A stretch of DNA of 64,000 nucleotides, from assembly GCF_015712065.1 (NCBI RefSeq), contig NZ_JACFYZ010000002.1, positions 62,001 to 126,000 on the forward strand. Direction: 5' to 3'. The notes below the pieces were generated by a model that worked only from the letters and a program-made list of their open reading frames with translations, was not told the origin of the DNA and ran no database searches. This document shows, piece after piece, positions 1 to 10,170 of the stretch (position 1 is its first letter; each line of letters starts with the position of its first letter). Source of the stretch: Ectopseudomonas chengduensis (GTDB lineage: Bacteria; Pseudomonadota; Gammaproteobacteria; Pseudomonadales; Pseudomonadaceae). A program made the position numbers and the translations under genes.

Positions 1-129
1 AGCCTGACCGCCGACTTGCATGTTGTGCGCGCTGACCTCCCAGACACCGGGCTGCAGCTCTACGGCGCTAGCCACCACGGGCGACAGGCAGAGAGCAAGA
101 GGTAGAGCGGTACGATAAAGAATGCGCAT
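1..129 (-). CDS. DUF3617 family protein, N-terminal fragment
   Basis: The gene runs off the left edge; only the first 43 codons are visible. They encode a typical signal peptide (MRILYRT, a hydrophobic core, cleavage near VASA) followed by a stretch reading LQPGVWEVSAHNMQVGGQ, which is the characteristic start of small periplasmic DUF3617 proteins found throughout Pseudomonas. The function of the family is unknown. The ATG at 129 is preceded by GGAGACC at a good distance. It reads away from the TRAP operon terminator at 292-324. The family call rests on a short stretch only. Confidence 0.6.
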   Translation of the reverse strand, partial: MRILYRTALPLALCLSPVVASAVELQPGVWEVSAHNMQVGGQA

Positions 130-291
130 GACAGGTCTCCTGAGCGGATAGTAGGCCAAGCCGACGGCGCCTCGGCGACACCAGGGCATCGGGCCGTAGC
201 TCCAACAAGAGTCACGCCCCGCGGCGATTTGGACAGTTCATCAGCGCATAAGATTCGTAGCGCGCATAGCCCTGCAGGCCCTGGATGAACA

Positions 292-324
292 AAACCCCCA
301 CAGGCTCGCGCCGCATGGGGGTTT
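292..324 (-). terminator. Rho-independent terminator of the TRAP operon
   Basis: A perfect 9-bp inverted repeat (AAACCCCCA and TGGGGGTTT) flanks a 15-base loop. Read on the minus strand the stem ends in TTTT. It lies 55 bases after the DUF1850 stop codon and before the DUF3617 gene. The plus strand side ends in a pyrimidine run (CCTTCTTTT), so it could work in both directions. Confidence 0.75.
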
Positions 325-379
325 CCTTCTTTTGACCCGGCACTTGTGGCGCCGGGAGCATGGATTCGCTCTGGCGAAC

Positions 380-783
380 CTAACCCGCGTCAGCCGCAGG
401 GGAGCTCAGCTCACAGCTCCAGAGTTCCAACGCCGGCTGGCTCGCTTGTGGCGGGCCGAGCCAATCGCTCATCGGGCGACAACGCTGGTTGAAACACAGT
501 TGGTAATCCCCGGCCTCAGGCGTACGCCCGACTCGCAGGGGTTGCAAAGGCGGTAGCTGACGCTGGTAGTGCCAGCTGCCATTGCGCAGTTCGGCGCCGT
601 CGGGAATTTCCATTCCGGCGCCGGAACCCTTGACCCGCGCCTCACCGAGAACCAGGCCCTCGGCGGTGACGCGGTAATCCTCTTCCCAGCGAATCTTCTC
701 GATGGTGTGCGTCCAGGCCAGGGTGAAGGACGGCGTGGGCAACTCTGCCCACACCGCGCCGGCCAACCCCAGGCACAGGCCGA

Positions 784-787
<4 letters not shown>
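380..787 (-). CDS. DUF1850 domain protein of TAXI-TRAP operon
   Basis: The 135-residue product starts with a short hydrophobic export signal (MIGLCLGLAGAVWA) and continues with the DUF1850 pattern, including the conserved region around SFTLAWTHTIEKIRWEEDY and a Cys pair near the end (LCFNQRC). DUF1850 genes are commonly found next to TAXI-type TRAP permeases, and here the gene overlaps the end of the permease by four bases, so the two are translationally coupled. A role as a small accessory or chaperone of the transporter is an inference from context; no biochemical function is established that I know of. Confidence 0.8.
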
Positions 788-2811
<2,024 letters not shown>

Positions 2812-2910
2812 GGAGTGCAAACCTCATGACTACTTCGATTGCGGTGACAGAGTCGCCAACAAAACCTACCGTCCATGAACGCCGGTTTTATTCGCGATTC
2901 TGTGAAGAGC

Positions 2911-2936
2911 GGACCGCGGCGCAGGCGCCACGGTCC
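2911..2936 (-). other. Intercistronic hairpin between TAXI protein and permease
   Basis: A long GC-rich inverted repeat (GGACCG ... CGGTCC with further internal pairs and one G-U) lies ten bases after the stop codon of the binding protein. It lacks a T run. Such hairpins usually protect the 3' end of the binding-protein message or cause partial termination, giving more binding protein than permease; that role is inferred. Confidence 0.5.
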
Positions 2937-2945
2937 GGGCCGTCA

Positions 2946-3899
2946 TTACAGTGCGCCGGCTTCCTTGTAGAAGCGTTCGGCACCCGGGTGCAGCGGGATC
3001 GGCAGGTTCTGGGTGGCGCTTTCCAGCTTGATGTCCTGAGCGGCGGAGTGAGCGGTGCCCAGGCGGCCGAGGTTGTCGAACATCAGCTTGGTCATCTGGT
3101 AGGCCACTTCGTCGGAGACGCCTTCATGGCTGACCAGGATGTTGGTGATGGCCACGGTAGGTACGTCGGCGTCCTGGCCGTCGTAGGTGCCGGCCGGAAT
3201 GGTGGCAGCCTCGTAGGCGGCGTTGTCGATCTTCGCGGTCACTTCGGCCGGGATGGCGACGAAGCTGATCTTCATGGTCGAGGCCAGGTCACGGATGGCG
3301 GCCATGCCCAGACCGGAGGACTGCAGGGTGGCGTCCAGCTGACGGTTCTTGATCAGCTCGACCGACTCGGCGTACGGCAGGAACTCGACCTTGCCCATGT
3401 CCTTGTAGGTCAGGCCAGCGGCTTCGAAGATGGCGCGAGCGTTGAGCTCGGTGCCGGACTTCGGCGCGCCCACGGAGATGCGCTTGCCCTTGAGGTCTTC
3501 CAGGGTCTTGATGCCGGATTCGGCGTTGGCAACGATCTGGATGTAGTTCGGGTAGGTACCGGCGATGGCGCGGATCTTCTTCAGCGGCGCCTTGAAGCCA
3601 GCGTCTTCGACGCCGTTCCAGGCATCGGCAACCGAGTCACCGAGGGCGAAGGCCAGCTCACCGCGACCGGCTTCGAGCAGGTTGAGGTTTTCCACCGACG
3701 CCTTGGTCGCCTGGACCGAGGTCTTGGAGCCCTCGATGCCGTTGCTGTATAGCTGCGAAAGGGCCACGCCAATCGGGTAGTAGACACCGCTGGTACCGCC
3801 AGTGAGCACGTTGATGAAGGTCGGGGCAGCGAGCACTGCGGTGCTGGCAGTGATGGCCGCGGCAGCGGCGAACAGGCTGAGTTTCTTGGTCAGTCGCAT
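2946..3899 (-). CDS. TAXI family TRAP transporter substrate-binding protein
   Basis: The 317-residue protein has a clear Sec signal peptide (MRLTKKLSLFAAAAAITAST, cleavage near AVLAA) and the hallmark of the TAXI family, FINVLTGGTSGVYYPIG, at the mature N-terminus. It would capture the substrate in the periplasm and deliver it to the fused DctQM permease encoded 134 bases downstream. The start ATG at 3899 has GGAGA seven bases upstream. A sigma-54 promoter about 260 bases upstream and a neighbouring DctB/DctD pair suggest substrate-induced expression. The ligand is unknown; glutamate, aspartate or C4-type acids are typical for the family. Confidence 0.93.
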   Translation of the reverse strand: MRLTKKLSLFAAAAAITASTAVLAAPTFINVLTGGTSGVYYPIGVALSQLYSNGIEGSKTSVQATKASVENLNLLEAGRGELAFALGDSVADAWNGVEDAGFKAPLKKIRAIAGTYPNYIQIVANAESGIKTLEDLKGKRISVGAPKSGTELNARAIFEAAGLTYKDMGKVEFLPYAESVELIKNRQLDATLQSSGLGMAAIRDLASTMKISFVAIPAEVTAKIDNAAYEAATIPAGTYDGQDADVPTVAITNILVSHEGVSDEVAYQMTKLMFDNLGRLGTAHSAAQDIKLESATQNLPIPLHPGAERFYKEAGAL

Positions 3900-4156
3900 G
3901 GAAGTATCTCCGTCGTTGTTATTGGCTGTATGCAGAGTTTCACTCTAGACGACGCCACACAGGCGGCGTCGGCGTTGCGCGATCAGCAGCGCAGGGTGCA
4001 ACGTTGGACAAGAGCCGCGGCGAGCGCGGTGGGGAGGCGGCCCATGCTTGGCAGCGAGTGCGGCATGGCGCGAGGGGCATGGCAGTTCATGGGCTGACCT
4101 CTTGTCGTTGTTATGGTCGCCACGTCGGCAAGATGCTGCGCGGCTGCAACTGTCAT

Positions 4157-4172
4157 AGCAGATGCCGTGCCA
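4157..4172 (-). promoter_or_regulatory. Sigma-54 (-24/-12) promoter of TAXI-TRAP operon
   Basis: On the minus strand the sequence is TGGCACG-GCAT-CTGCT, which matches the sigma-54 consensus TGGCACG-N4-TTGCW except for one base, with the invariant GG and GC at the right spacing. Transcription would start near 4146 and leave a leader of about 247 bases before the TAXI gene. The adjacent DctD carries the GAFTGA loop needed to activate sigma-54. Confidence 0.75.
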
Positions 4173-4225
4173 GGGCCTGTAAAGCCCGAGATAGAGGGGT
4201 TACATCTAAAGACTAATGGGTCATT

Positions 4226-4270
4226 GAGCGGGAAATCGCCTACATCTGTGACAGGGTCGGCAAAATTCCG
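4226..4270. promoter_or_regulatory. Candidate upstream activator sites for DctD-type regulator
   Basis: Two imperfect palindromes lie 80-124 bases upstream of the predicted sigma-54 start: GCGGGAAATCGC (within 4226-4240) and CGGCAAAATTCCG (4258-4270). Both resemble the rhizobial DctD site GTGCGGAAATCCGCAC in composition and layout, as I recall it. The distance fits enhancer-binding proteins. The assignment is inferred. Confidence 0.4.
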
Positions 4271-4390
4271 CTTATCGCGTCACGCGCCTAACAGTAGCCG
4301 CGCCCCGCGGCGAATGGCGGCCATCTCGCAATACCAAGCTCCTACCCAAAAGCTTCGCCCGTGACGGGGCTGCCACAGGTCAAGGGAAAC

Positions 4391-4460
4391 CGTCATGCCC
4401 GCGCAGACGGGCACCCAGAATCTGCAAATCACCAGGGCTCCCGACTTCGCGGGAGTGACG
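4391..4460. repeat. 70-bp palindromic repeat, copy A
   Basis: The element begins CGTCATGCCCGCGCAGACGG and ends CTTCGCGGGAGTGACG, so its ends are inverted repeats. It is the same length and clearly related to the core at 17618-17687. The outer arms (CTCTGAAAT type) seen around the second copy are only partly kept here. Confidence 0.6.
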
Positions 4461-4506
4461 ATAAGTGGCCTTTTCAGAACATCCCAAGGTGAGCAGCCCG
4501 CCCAAG

Positions 4507-4534
4507 ATCGCCGGCAAGCCGGCTCCTATAGCGC
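4507..4534. repeat. Single REP unit
   Basis: The sequence GATCGCCGGCAAGCCGGCTC forms a small hairpin and matches one half of the REP pair at 6011-6079. It sits directly after the dctD stop codon, where it could stabilise or end the dctBD message. Confidence 0.6.
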
Positions 4535-4538
4535 GTGC

Positions 4539-5879
4539 TCATTCTTCGCCGCCAGGCAGGTAATCACCGCGCGCCAGGCCATGGCGCTGCATCTTCTCGT
4601 TGAGGGTGCGGCGCGGCAGCTGCAGCATTTCCATCACTGCGGTGATGTTGCCCTGGCACTGCAGCAAGGCGTTGTGCAGGCACTGCGCCTCGAAGGCTTC
4701 CATCTGCTGCGCCAGCGCCTGGCCGGCAAAGCGCTCGGCCGGCGGCGGGCTGGACAGCCCCAGGGCATGGCGCTCGGCAGCGTTGATCAGCTCACGGACG
4801 TTGCCCGGCCAGTCATGACCGAGCAACCGAGCAAGCTCGCTCGGCGCCAGTGGCGGCGCTTCGCGCCCATGACGCAGCGCCGCCTCGTGGGCGAAATGTT
4901 CGAACAACAGCGGAATGTCCTCGCGGCGCTCGCGCAGCGGCGGAATATGCAGGGTAGCGACGTTGAGGCGGTACACCAGGTCCTCGCGGAAACGCCCGGC
5001 CTTGACCTCGTCGAGCAGATCCGGCTTGGCCGCGCTGATCACCCGCAGATCGACCTGGATGCTCTTGTTCGAGCCGAGGCGTTCCAGGGTCTTTTCCTGC
5101 AGCACGCGCAGTAGTTTGACCTGTTGCGCCAGCGGCAGACTCTCCACCTCGTCGAGAAACAGGGTACCGCCATCGGCATGCTCGATACGACCGATGCGCC
5201 GTGCCTGGGCGCCGGTAAAGGCGCCGCTCTCGTGACCGAACAGCTCGCTTTCGAAGATGGTCTCGGGAATCGCCGCACAGTTCAGCGCGGCGAAGGCCTT
5301 GCTGGCACGCGGACTGAAATCGTGCAGGCTGCGCGCCACGCGCTCCTTGCCGCTGCCGGTCTCGCCGCGAATGAGCACGTTGACCGAGGTGCCGGCCAGT
5401 TCGAGGATCTGCCGCCGCAGGTTTTCCATCGGCCGCGAAATGCCGATCAGTTGGCTCTCGATACGGCCCTTGTCGGCCACCTGCCGACGCAGTTGGCGGT
5501 TCTCGCAAACCAGCCGGCGCTTGTCCAGCGCGCGGCGCACGCTGTCGAGCAGACGCTCGGGGGTGAAGGGTTTCTCGATGAAGTCATAGGCACCCTGACG
5601 CAGCGCCTGCACCGCCATGGGTACATCGCCATGACCGGTGACCAGGATCACCGGCAGGTCGCTGTCGACCTCCAGCAACTTGTCGAGCAATTGCAGGCCG
5701 TCACTGCCGGGCATACGCACATCGCTGACGACGATGCCAGGGAAGTCGCGATCGACCAGAGCCAAGGCTTCGGCCGCACTGGCGCAGGTACGCACGTCGA
5801 AACCGGACAGTTCCAGCCACTGCTGTACCGCCTCGCGAATCGCCGCTTCGTCGTCGACCACTATGACCTGAGCGCTCAT
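4539..5879 (-). CDS. dctD: DctD-type sigma-54-dependent response regulator
   Basis: The 446-residue protein has three domains. The receiver domain (about 4-120) has the acidic pocket D9/D10, phospho-acceptor D53 in SDVRMPG and K103. The AAA+ domain has Walker A GETGSGKE (172-179), the sigma-54 contact loop GAFTGA (219-224) and Walker B around TLFLDE (239-244). A Fis-type helix-turn-helix lies at the C-terminus. The start at 5879 has a perfect AGGAGG; the longer open frame upstream is not supported. It follows the DctB-like kinase gene and probably activates the sigma-54 promoter of the TAXI-TRAP operon next door. Whether it is the true DctD for C4-dicarboxylates or a paralogue is not certain. 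Confidence 0.88.
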   Translation of the reverse strand: MSAQVIVVDDEAAIREAVQQWLELSGFDVRTCASAAEALALVDRDFPGIVVSDVRMPGSDGLQLLDKLLEVDSDLPVILVTGHGDVPMAVQALRQGAYDFIEKPFTPERLLDSVRRALDKRRLVCENRQLRRQVADKGRIESQLIGISRPMENLRRQILELAGTSVNVLIRGETGSGKERVARSLHDFSPRASKAFAALNCAAIPETIFESELFGHESGAFTGAQARRIGRIEHADGGTLFLDEVESLPLAQQVKLLRVLQEKTLERLGSNKSIQVDLRVISAAKPDLLDEVKAGRFREDLVYRLNVATLHIPPLRERREDIPLLFEHFAHEAALRHGREAPPLAPSELARLLGHDWPGNVRELINAAERHALGLSSPPPAERFAGQALAQQMEAFEAQCLHNALLQCQGNITAVMEMLQLPRRTLNEKMQRHGLARGDYLPGGEE

Positions 5880-6010
5880 GGCACCTCCTCTTGAGAACGG
5901 CGGGCAGTGTAGCCCGACGAATACGATCCGGGGGAGCGACCGGTGCGCACCGCGCACACTACGATCAGGCAGCGAGCACCAACCCACCCCAGGCCCACCG
6001 ATATGCCCCG

Positions 6011-6079
6011 TGTAGGAGCCGGCTTGCCGGCGATAGGCCTTTGTGGCGCGGAGCATCGCCCGCAAGCGGGCTCCTACAA
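6011..6079. repeat. REP pair (inverted) between dctB and dctD
   Basis: Two REP units face each other: TGTAGGAGCCGGCTTGCCGG on the left and GCAAGCGGGCTCCTACA on the right. They occupy much of the 222-base gap between the sensor kinase and the response regulator genes, so the two cistrons are separated by a strong hairpin. Confidence 0.75.
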
Positions 6080-6101
6080 GGCCTACGCGCAGCAATCCGG
6101 G

Positions 6102-7853
6102 TTACGGCGCCGCCGGCAGCCTCAGGGTAAACACCGCACCCAGCTCACCGTTATGCGCCTCCAGCGTGCCGCCGAGATCGCGCACGATACCGTAGGACAC
6201 CGCCAGCCCAAGCCCCAACCCCTGCCCCACCGGTTTGGTGGTGAAGAAGGGTTCGAACACGCGACCGAGGGTTTCCTCGGCAATACCGCCGCCACTGTCC
6301 TCGACGCTAAGCAGGCAGCCATCGCCTTCACGGGCGATGCGTACCAGGAGGATGCGCGTCTCGCTCTCGGCCATAGCATCGAGGGCGTTGTGCAGCAGAT
6401 TGAGGATCACCTGTTCGATGCGGATGGCATCGCCAAGCACTTCGGCCTCGTCGTCTATCTGCGTGCGCAGCTCCACCTGCTCGCTGCGCATACGCGGCGC
6501 CAACAGCTGCAGGGCCTGCTCCAGCACATCACCGAGGCACAGGCGCTCGCTGAGGCCGGCCGGGGTCTTGCGGGCAAAGGTCTTGAGGTGGCCAGTCAGC
6601 GCCGCCATGCGCTGCAGCAGGCCATCGATACGCTGCAGACCGTCGCGCACCGCTTCCGGCCGACCACTGTCGAGCAGCAGGCGCAGGCTGCCGAGCTGCA
6701 TCTGCAGGGCGGTCAGCGGCTGGTTGATCTCATGCGCCAGGGCCGCCGACATCTGCCCCAGCGCGGCCATCTTGGCGGCATGCACCAAGCCGTCCTGGGC
6801 TTCGCGCAGCTCGGCGGTGCGCAGCGCCACCTCGCGCTCCAGGCGCTCGCGGATGCCGGCCTGCAAACGCTGGTTCTTGCGCCGCTGGGCGAGGAACAAC
6901 AGCAGGAAAGCGAAGGTCATCCATACCCCGGCAGCAGCCAGGCGATAGCTGCGCACGCTGTCCGCCAGACCGACCGGCTCGCTGAGCAGATGCAGGTTCC
7001 AGCCCTCATCGGGCATGTGCAGACGCTGCCAGAGATAGTCGCGATTACCGTCGGGGCCATCGACGCGCGCCCAGTCAGCATCGTCGTCGATGTGCCGATG
7101 CACCTGATGCGCCAGCGGCTGCAGCGCCTGCTCGGCGTAGCGGCGCACCTCCACCAGTTCGGCGCGCGCCTGTTCGTCGAGTGGCTGCAGAGCGCGGAAA
7201 CGCCAGACCGGCTTGTTGCTGAGGATCACCACCTGATAGCTGTCGGCGACCAGCAGCACGCCGGGCTGGCCGACCCATTCGCGCTGCAGGTCTTCCAGCT
7301 CCAGCTTGACCACCAGCACGCCGAGCAGCTCGCCCTTGGCATCGCGCACCACGTGGGAGAGGAAATAGCCGGGAATACCGGTGGTCACGCCCACCGCGAA
7401 ATAGCGTGCGCCGCCATCGCGCAGGGCGTTCTGGAAATAGGGACGGAAGGCGTAGTTGTTGCCGACAAAGCTGCTCCAGTCGCGCCAGTTGCTGGCCACC
7501 AGGGTTTCGCCCTGGGCATCGAGCAGGTACAGCACGGTGGAGCCGGCGGCCGCGTTGAGCCGCTCCAGACGCTGGTTCAGCGCCTGGCGGAGCTGACGAT
7601 CATGCGGCGCGCGCAGCAGGCTGCGGATGTCGCTGTCCAGCGCCAGCACTTCCGGTACCGAGCTGAAGCGCTCGACCAGGGTGCGAATCGACTGGGCATA
7701 GAGCTGCAACTGCCCGCGCGCCTCGACGCTGCGCTCGTCCCAGGCGCGCTGCTCGGCATGCCGTCCACCGAGCCAGAGACTCAGCAGCAGACCGGCGAGA
7801 ATCGCCAGAACGGTGAACAGTACGCGGTAACGATGCTGTTGCGGCAAGGGCAT
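6102..7853 (-). CDS. dctB: DctB-type sensor histidine kinase
   Basis: This 583-residue kinase has a transmembrane segment near residues 11-29, a periplasmic double-Cache-like sensor (about 35-300), a second membrane segment near 304-323, a coiled linker, the H-box ALAHEINQPL with phospho-acceptor H374, an N-box (NLLHNALDAM) and a G-box (GQGLGLGLAVSYGIV). It should sense a periplasmic ligand and phosphorylate the response regulator encoded downstream. The layout matches DctB of the DctB/DctD pair. The ligand may be the same compound that the adjacent TRAP system imports. There is no strong ribosome binding site before the ATG at 7853. Confidence 0.88.
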   Translation of the reverse strand: MPLPQQHRYRVLFTVLAILAGLLLSLWLGGRHAEQRAWDERSVEARGQLQLYAQSIRTLVERFSSVPEVLALDSDIRSLLRAPHDRQLRQALNQRLERLNAAAGSTVLYLLDAQGETLVASNWRDWSSFVGNNYAFRPYFQNALRDGGARYFAVGVTTGIPGYFLSHVVRDAKGELLGVLVVKLELEDLQREWVGQPGVLLVADSYQVVILSNKPVWRFRALQPLDEQARAELVEVRRYAEQALQPLAHQVHRHIDDDADWARVDGPDGNRDYLWQRLHMPDEGWNLHLLSEPVGLADSVRSYRLAAAGVWMTFAFLLLFLAQRRKNQRLQAGIRERLEREVALRTAELREAQDGLVHAAKMAALGQMSAALAHEINQPLTALQMQLGSLRLLLDSGRPEAVRDGLQRIDGLLQRMAALTGHLKTFARKTPAGLSERLCLGDVLEQALQLLAPRMRSEQVELRTQIDDEAEVLGDAIRIEQVILNLLHNALDAMAESETRILLVRIAREGDGCLLSVEDSGGGIAEETLGRVFEPFFTTKPVGQGLGLGLAVSYGIVRDLGGTLEAHNGELGAVFTLRLPAAP

Positions 7854-7893
7854 AGGCGGCTCGCGGGATCAATACGAGCCGCATGTTACTCCA

Positions 7894-9078
7894 TCACGAA
7901 TACAGGTCAGCACGGGTCCACGGCAGATCATGACCGCCGTCATCGCGCGGTTTCACCGCCAGGATCTGATGCAGGTTCATCCAGCCATGCTGGAAGCCGT
8001 ACGCGCAGCCGGCCAGGTACAGGCGCCAGATACGCAGGGACTTTTCCGGTACCCACTGCGCGGCCTTGTGCAGCTGCCGCTCCAAGCCCTGGCTCCACAG
8101 CTGCAAGGTGCGCGCGTAGTGCAGGCGCAAGCTCTCGACATCGACGATCTCCAGCCCGACTTCGCTGATCGCCTTGCTGATGGTCACCAGGTGCGGCAGC
8201 TCACCCTGCGGGAACACGTAGCGGTCGATGAACTCACCGGCGCCACGACCGACCGGACGGCCGTCGGTGAAGCGCGAGGTGATGCCATGGTTCATCACCA
8301 GGCCGCCGGCCTTCACCGCGCCGAACAGACGCTGGCAGTACAGCGGCAGGTTGGCGTGGCCGACGTGCTCGAACATGCCGACGCTGACCACCTTGTCGAA
8401 GCGGCCGTCCTGCGGCAGGTCACGGTAATCCAGCAGTTCCAGGGTCACGCGCCCTTCCAGACTTTCCTCGGCCACGCGCTGCAGGCCCAACTCCAACTGC
8501 GCCTGGCTGAGGGTGATGCCGTAGACCTCGACGTCGAACTCGCGCGCGGCAAAACGCGCCAGGCCGCCCCAGCCGCAACCGACGTCGAGCAGCCTGTCAC
8601 CCGGCTGCAGGCGCAGCTTGCGACACAGGTGGCGCAGCTTGGCCTGCTGGGCCTGGTTCAGGTCTTCCTGGCCGGTTTCGAAGTAGGCGCAGGAGTAGAC
8701 CATGTCGCGGTCCAGCCACAGTCGGTAGAACTCGTTGGACAGGTCGTAGTGGTAGCTGATGGCCTCGGCGTCGCTGCGTTTGTCGTGGGCGGCGTATGGC
8801 TCAGCTGGTGTGGATTCATCCCCGAGCAGCGCCGTACTCAGCGCATCGCCAACCTCGATGGCCTCTTCGATGGGGCCTTCCAGATCCACCCGGCCTTCGA
8901 CATAGGCAGCGCCCAGGGCATCCAGGCTGGGATGGGCCAGTTGCGTGACCAGCGAGGGATCCTTCACCACCAGCGTCACCCTGGGTTTGGGCCCAAGGTC
9001 GATCTGCTTGCCGTCCCACAGTTTCAGGCGCAGCGGCAGTCGTAGATCACGAAGTGCGGTGGGCAATTGCGCGAGCAT
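7894..9078 (-). CDS. Cyclopropane-fatty-acid synthase family methyltransferase
   Basis: The product of about 394 residues is a SAM-dependent methyltransferase of the CFA/mycolic acid synthase family. The SAM site LLDVGCGWGGLARF is clear, as is the family signature around YSCAYF with the cyclopropanation motif nearby. It would methylate unsaturated acyl chains of membrane phospholipids or a related lipid. Pseudomonads carry several such paralogues, so I do not assign cfa itself. Two start codons are six bases apart (9084 and 9078); the second has GGAGG seven bases upstream and is preferred. The gene stands alone between the dctBD pair and the importer operon. Confidence 0.85.
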   Translation of the reverse strand: MLAQLPTALRDLRLPLRLKLWDGKQIDLGPKPRVTLVVKDPSLVTQLAHPSLDALGAAYVEGRVDLEGPIEEAIEVGDALSTALLGDESTPAEPYAAHDKRSDAEAISYHYDLSNEFYRLWLDRDMVYSCAYFETGQEDLNQAQQAKLRHLCRKLRLQPGDRLLDVGCGWGGLARFAAREFDVEVYGITLSQAQLELGLQRVAEESLEGRVTLELLDYRDLPQDGRFDKVVSVGMFEHVGHANLPLYCQRLFGAVKAGGLVMNHGITSRFTDGRPVGRGAGEFIDRYVFPQGELPHLVTISKAISEVGLEIVDVESLRLHYARTLQLWSQGLERQLHKAAQWVPEKSLRIWRLYLAGCAYGFQHGWMNLHQILAVKPRDDGGHDLPWTRADLYS

Positions 9079-9162
9079 GGGCATCCCTCCTGGCCAGGAG
9101 TCTGTGTTACAGAGACTAGCTTAGATGACCTTTGCGCCCTTGCAGCAGTTCGATCCTGGCGA

Positions 9163-10170
9163 CTAGCGGCGCCTGAGCAGGGCCACGAAGAACGCTCCGC
9201 CAATGGCGGCGGTGACGATGCCGATGGGCAGATCCTGCGGTGCCAGCCAGGTGCGCGCGGCGACATCGACCCAGACCAGGAACAGAGCCCCCAACAGCGC
9301 CGCCACTGGCAACACGCGACGATGCTCGGCACCGACCAGAAAGCGCGCCACGTGCGGCAGCATCAGCCCGACAAAACCGATGGCGCCGGACAGCGATACC
9401 AGCACGCCGGTGAGCAGCGAGGCCACCACGAATACCAGCAGGCGCACCCGCCGAGGCTCCAGGCCCAGGCTCACCGCGCTCTGCTCGCCGGCCATCAGCG
9501 CATTCAGCGCGCGACCCAGGCCGAGCAGCACCGCCAGCGCCAGCAGCAGGCACAGGGCCGGCAGCCAGAGCAGCTCCCAGCGCGCCAGGCCGAGGCCGCC
9601 AAGCATCCAGAACAGCACCGAGCTGGCCGCATGCGGGTTGCCCAGGTACAGCAACAGGTTGCTCGCCGCCATCATCACGAACGACACCGCCACGCCGGCC
9701 AGCAGCAGGCGCTCGCTGTGCAGCCGACCACCGCGGCTGGCGATGGCCAGCACCAGCAGCATGCTCGCCATGGCGCCGACGAAGGCCGCCAGCGGCAGGC
9801 TGAGCATCCCGGCGAACTCGCCCAGGTAAAGCACCACGAGCACCGCACCGAAGGCTGCGCCAGAGCTGACGCCGAGCAGGTGCGGGTCGGCCAGCGGGTT
9901 GCGCGTTACCGCCTGCAGCGCCGTACCCACCAGCGCCAACCCGGCGCCCACCAGCGCGCCGAGCAGCACCCGTGGCGCGCGCAGTTGCCAGACGATGCTG
10001 TCCTGGCCGATGCTCACCGCCACTGCGGGCTCGATGCCGAAGAGTTGCCGAGCGAGTATTGCCAGCACGCGCTCCAACGGCACCTGAGCCGCGCCGAAGA
10101 CCAGCGACAGCGCACAGGACAGCGCCAGCAATACCGCCAGGCCGAGCAGCAGCAAGCGAAAACGCGTCAC
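9163..10170 (-). CDS. FecCD/BtuC-type ABC transporter permease
   Basis: The 335-residue membrane protein shows about ten hydrophobic segments and the FecCD family motifs, including LLGALVGAGLALVGTALQ and GFVGLMLPHVAR. It forms the inner-membrane channel for the TonB/ABC importer encoded upstream. It starts with GTG at 10170 inside a GTGA overlap with the binding protein gene, so the two are translationally coupled. Gene order and type match PA2914 of P. aeruginosa from memory. The substrate could be cobalamin, a corrinoid, or a metal chelate. Confidence 0.9.
   Translation of the reverse strand: MTRFRLLLLGLAVLLALSCALSLVFGAAQVPLERVLAILARQLFGIEPAVAVSIGQDSIVWQLRAPRVLLGALVGAGLALVGTALQAVTRNPLADPHLLGVSSGAAFGAVLVVLYLGEFAGMLSLPLAAFVGAMASMLLVLAIASRGGRLHSERLLLAGVAVSFVMMAASNLLLYLGNPHAASSVLFWMLGGLGLARWELLWLPALCLLLALAVLLGLGRALNALMAGEQSAVSLGLEPRRVRLLVFVVASLLTGVLVSLSGAIGFVGLMLPHVARFLVGAEHRRVLPVAALLGALFLVWVDVAARTWLAPQDLPIGIVTAAIGGAFFVALLRRR

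Larger units (their letters stand above)
3900..4538. other. Long intergenic region upstream of TAXI operon
   Basis: No gene is supported in these 639 bases. They hold the leader and sigma-54 promoter of the TAXI-TRAP operon (4157-4172), two GC palindromes that could be activator sites (4226-4240 and 4258-4270), a 70-bp palindromic repeat (4391-4460) and a single REP unit (4507-4534) next to the end of dctD. Confidence 0.8.

Noticed and set aside
5880..6095. Longer start of DctD at 6095
   Set aside because: The extension covers a REP pair and the perfect ribosome binding site lies directly before 5879.
7347..7360. CCACGTGG in dctB as a possible parS
   Set aside because: Only the central eight bases match; four of the 14 core bases differ.
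5943..8168. 741-codon plus-strand open frame over the sensor kinase gene
   Set aside because: It is a shadow of dctB in another frame with no domain, no ribosome binding site and shadow-like composition.
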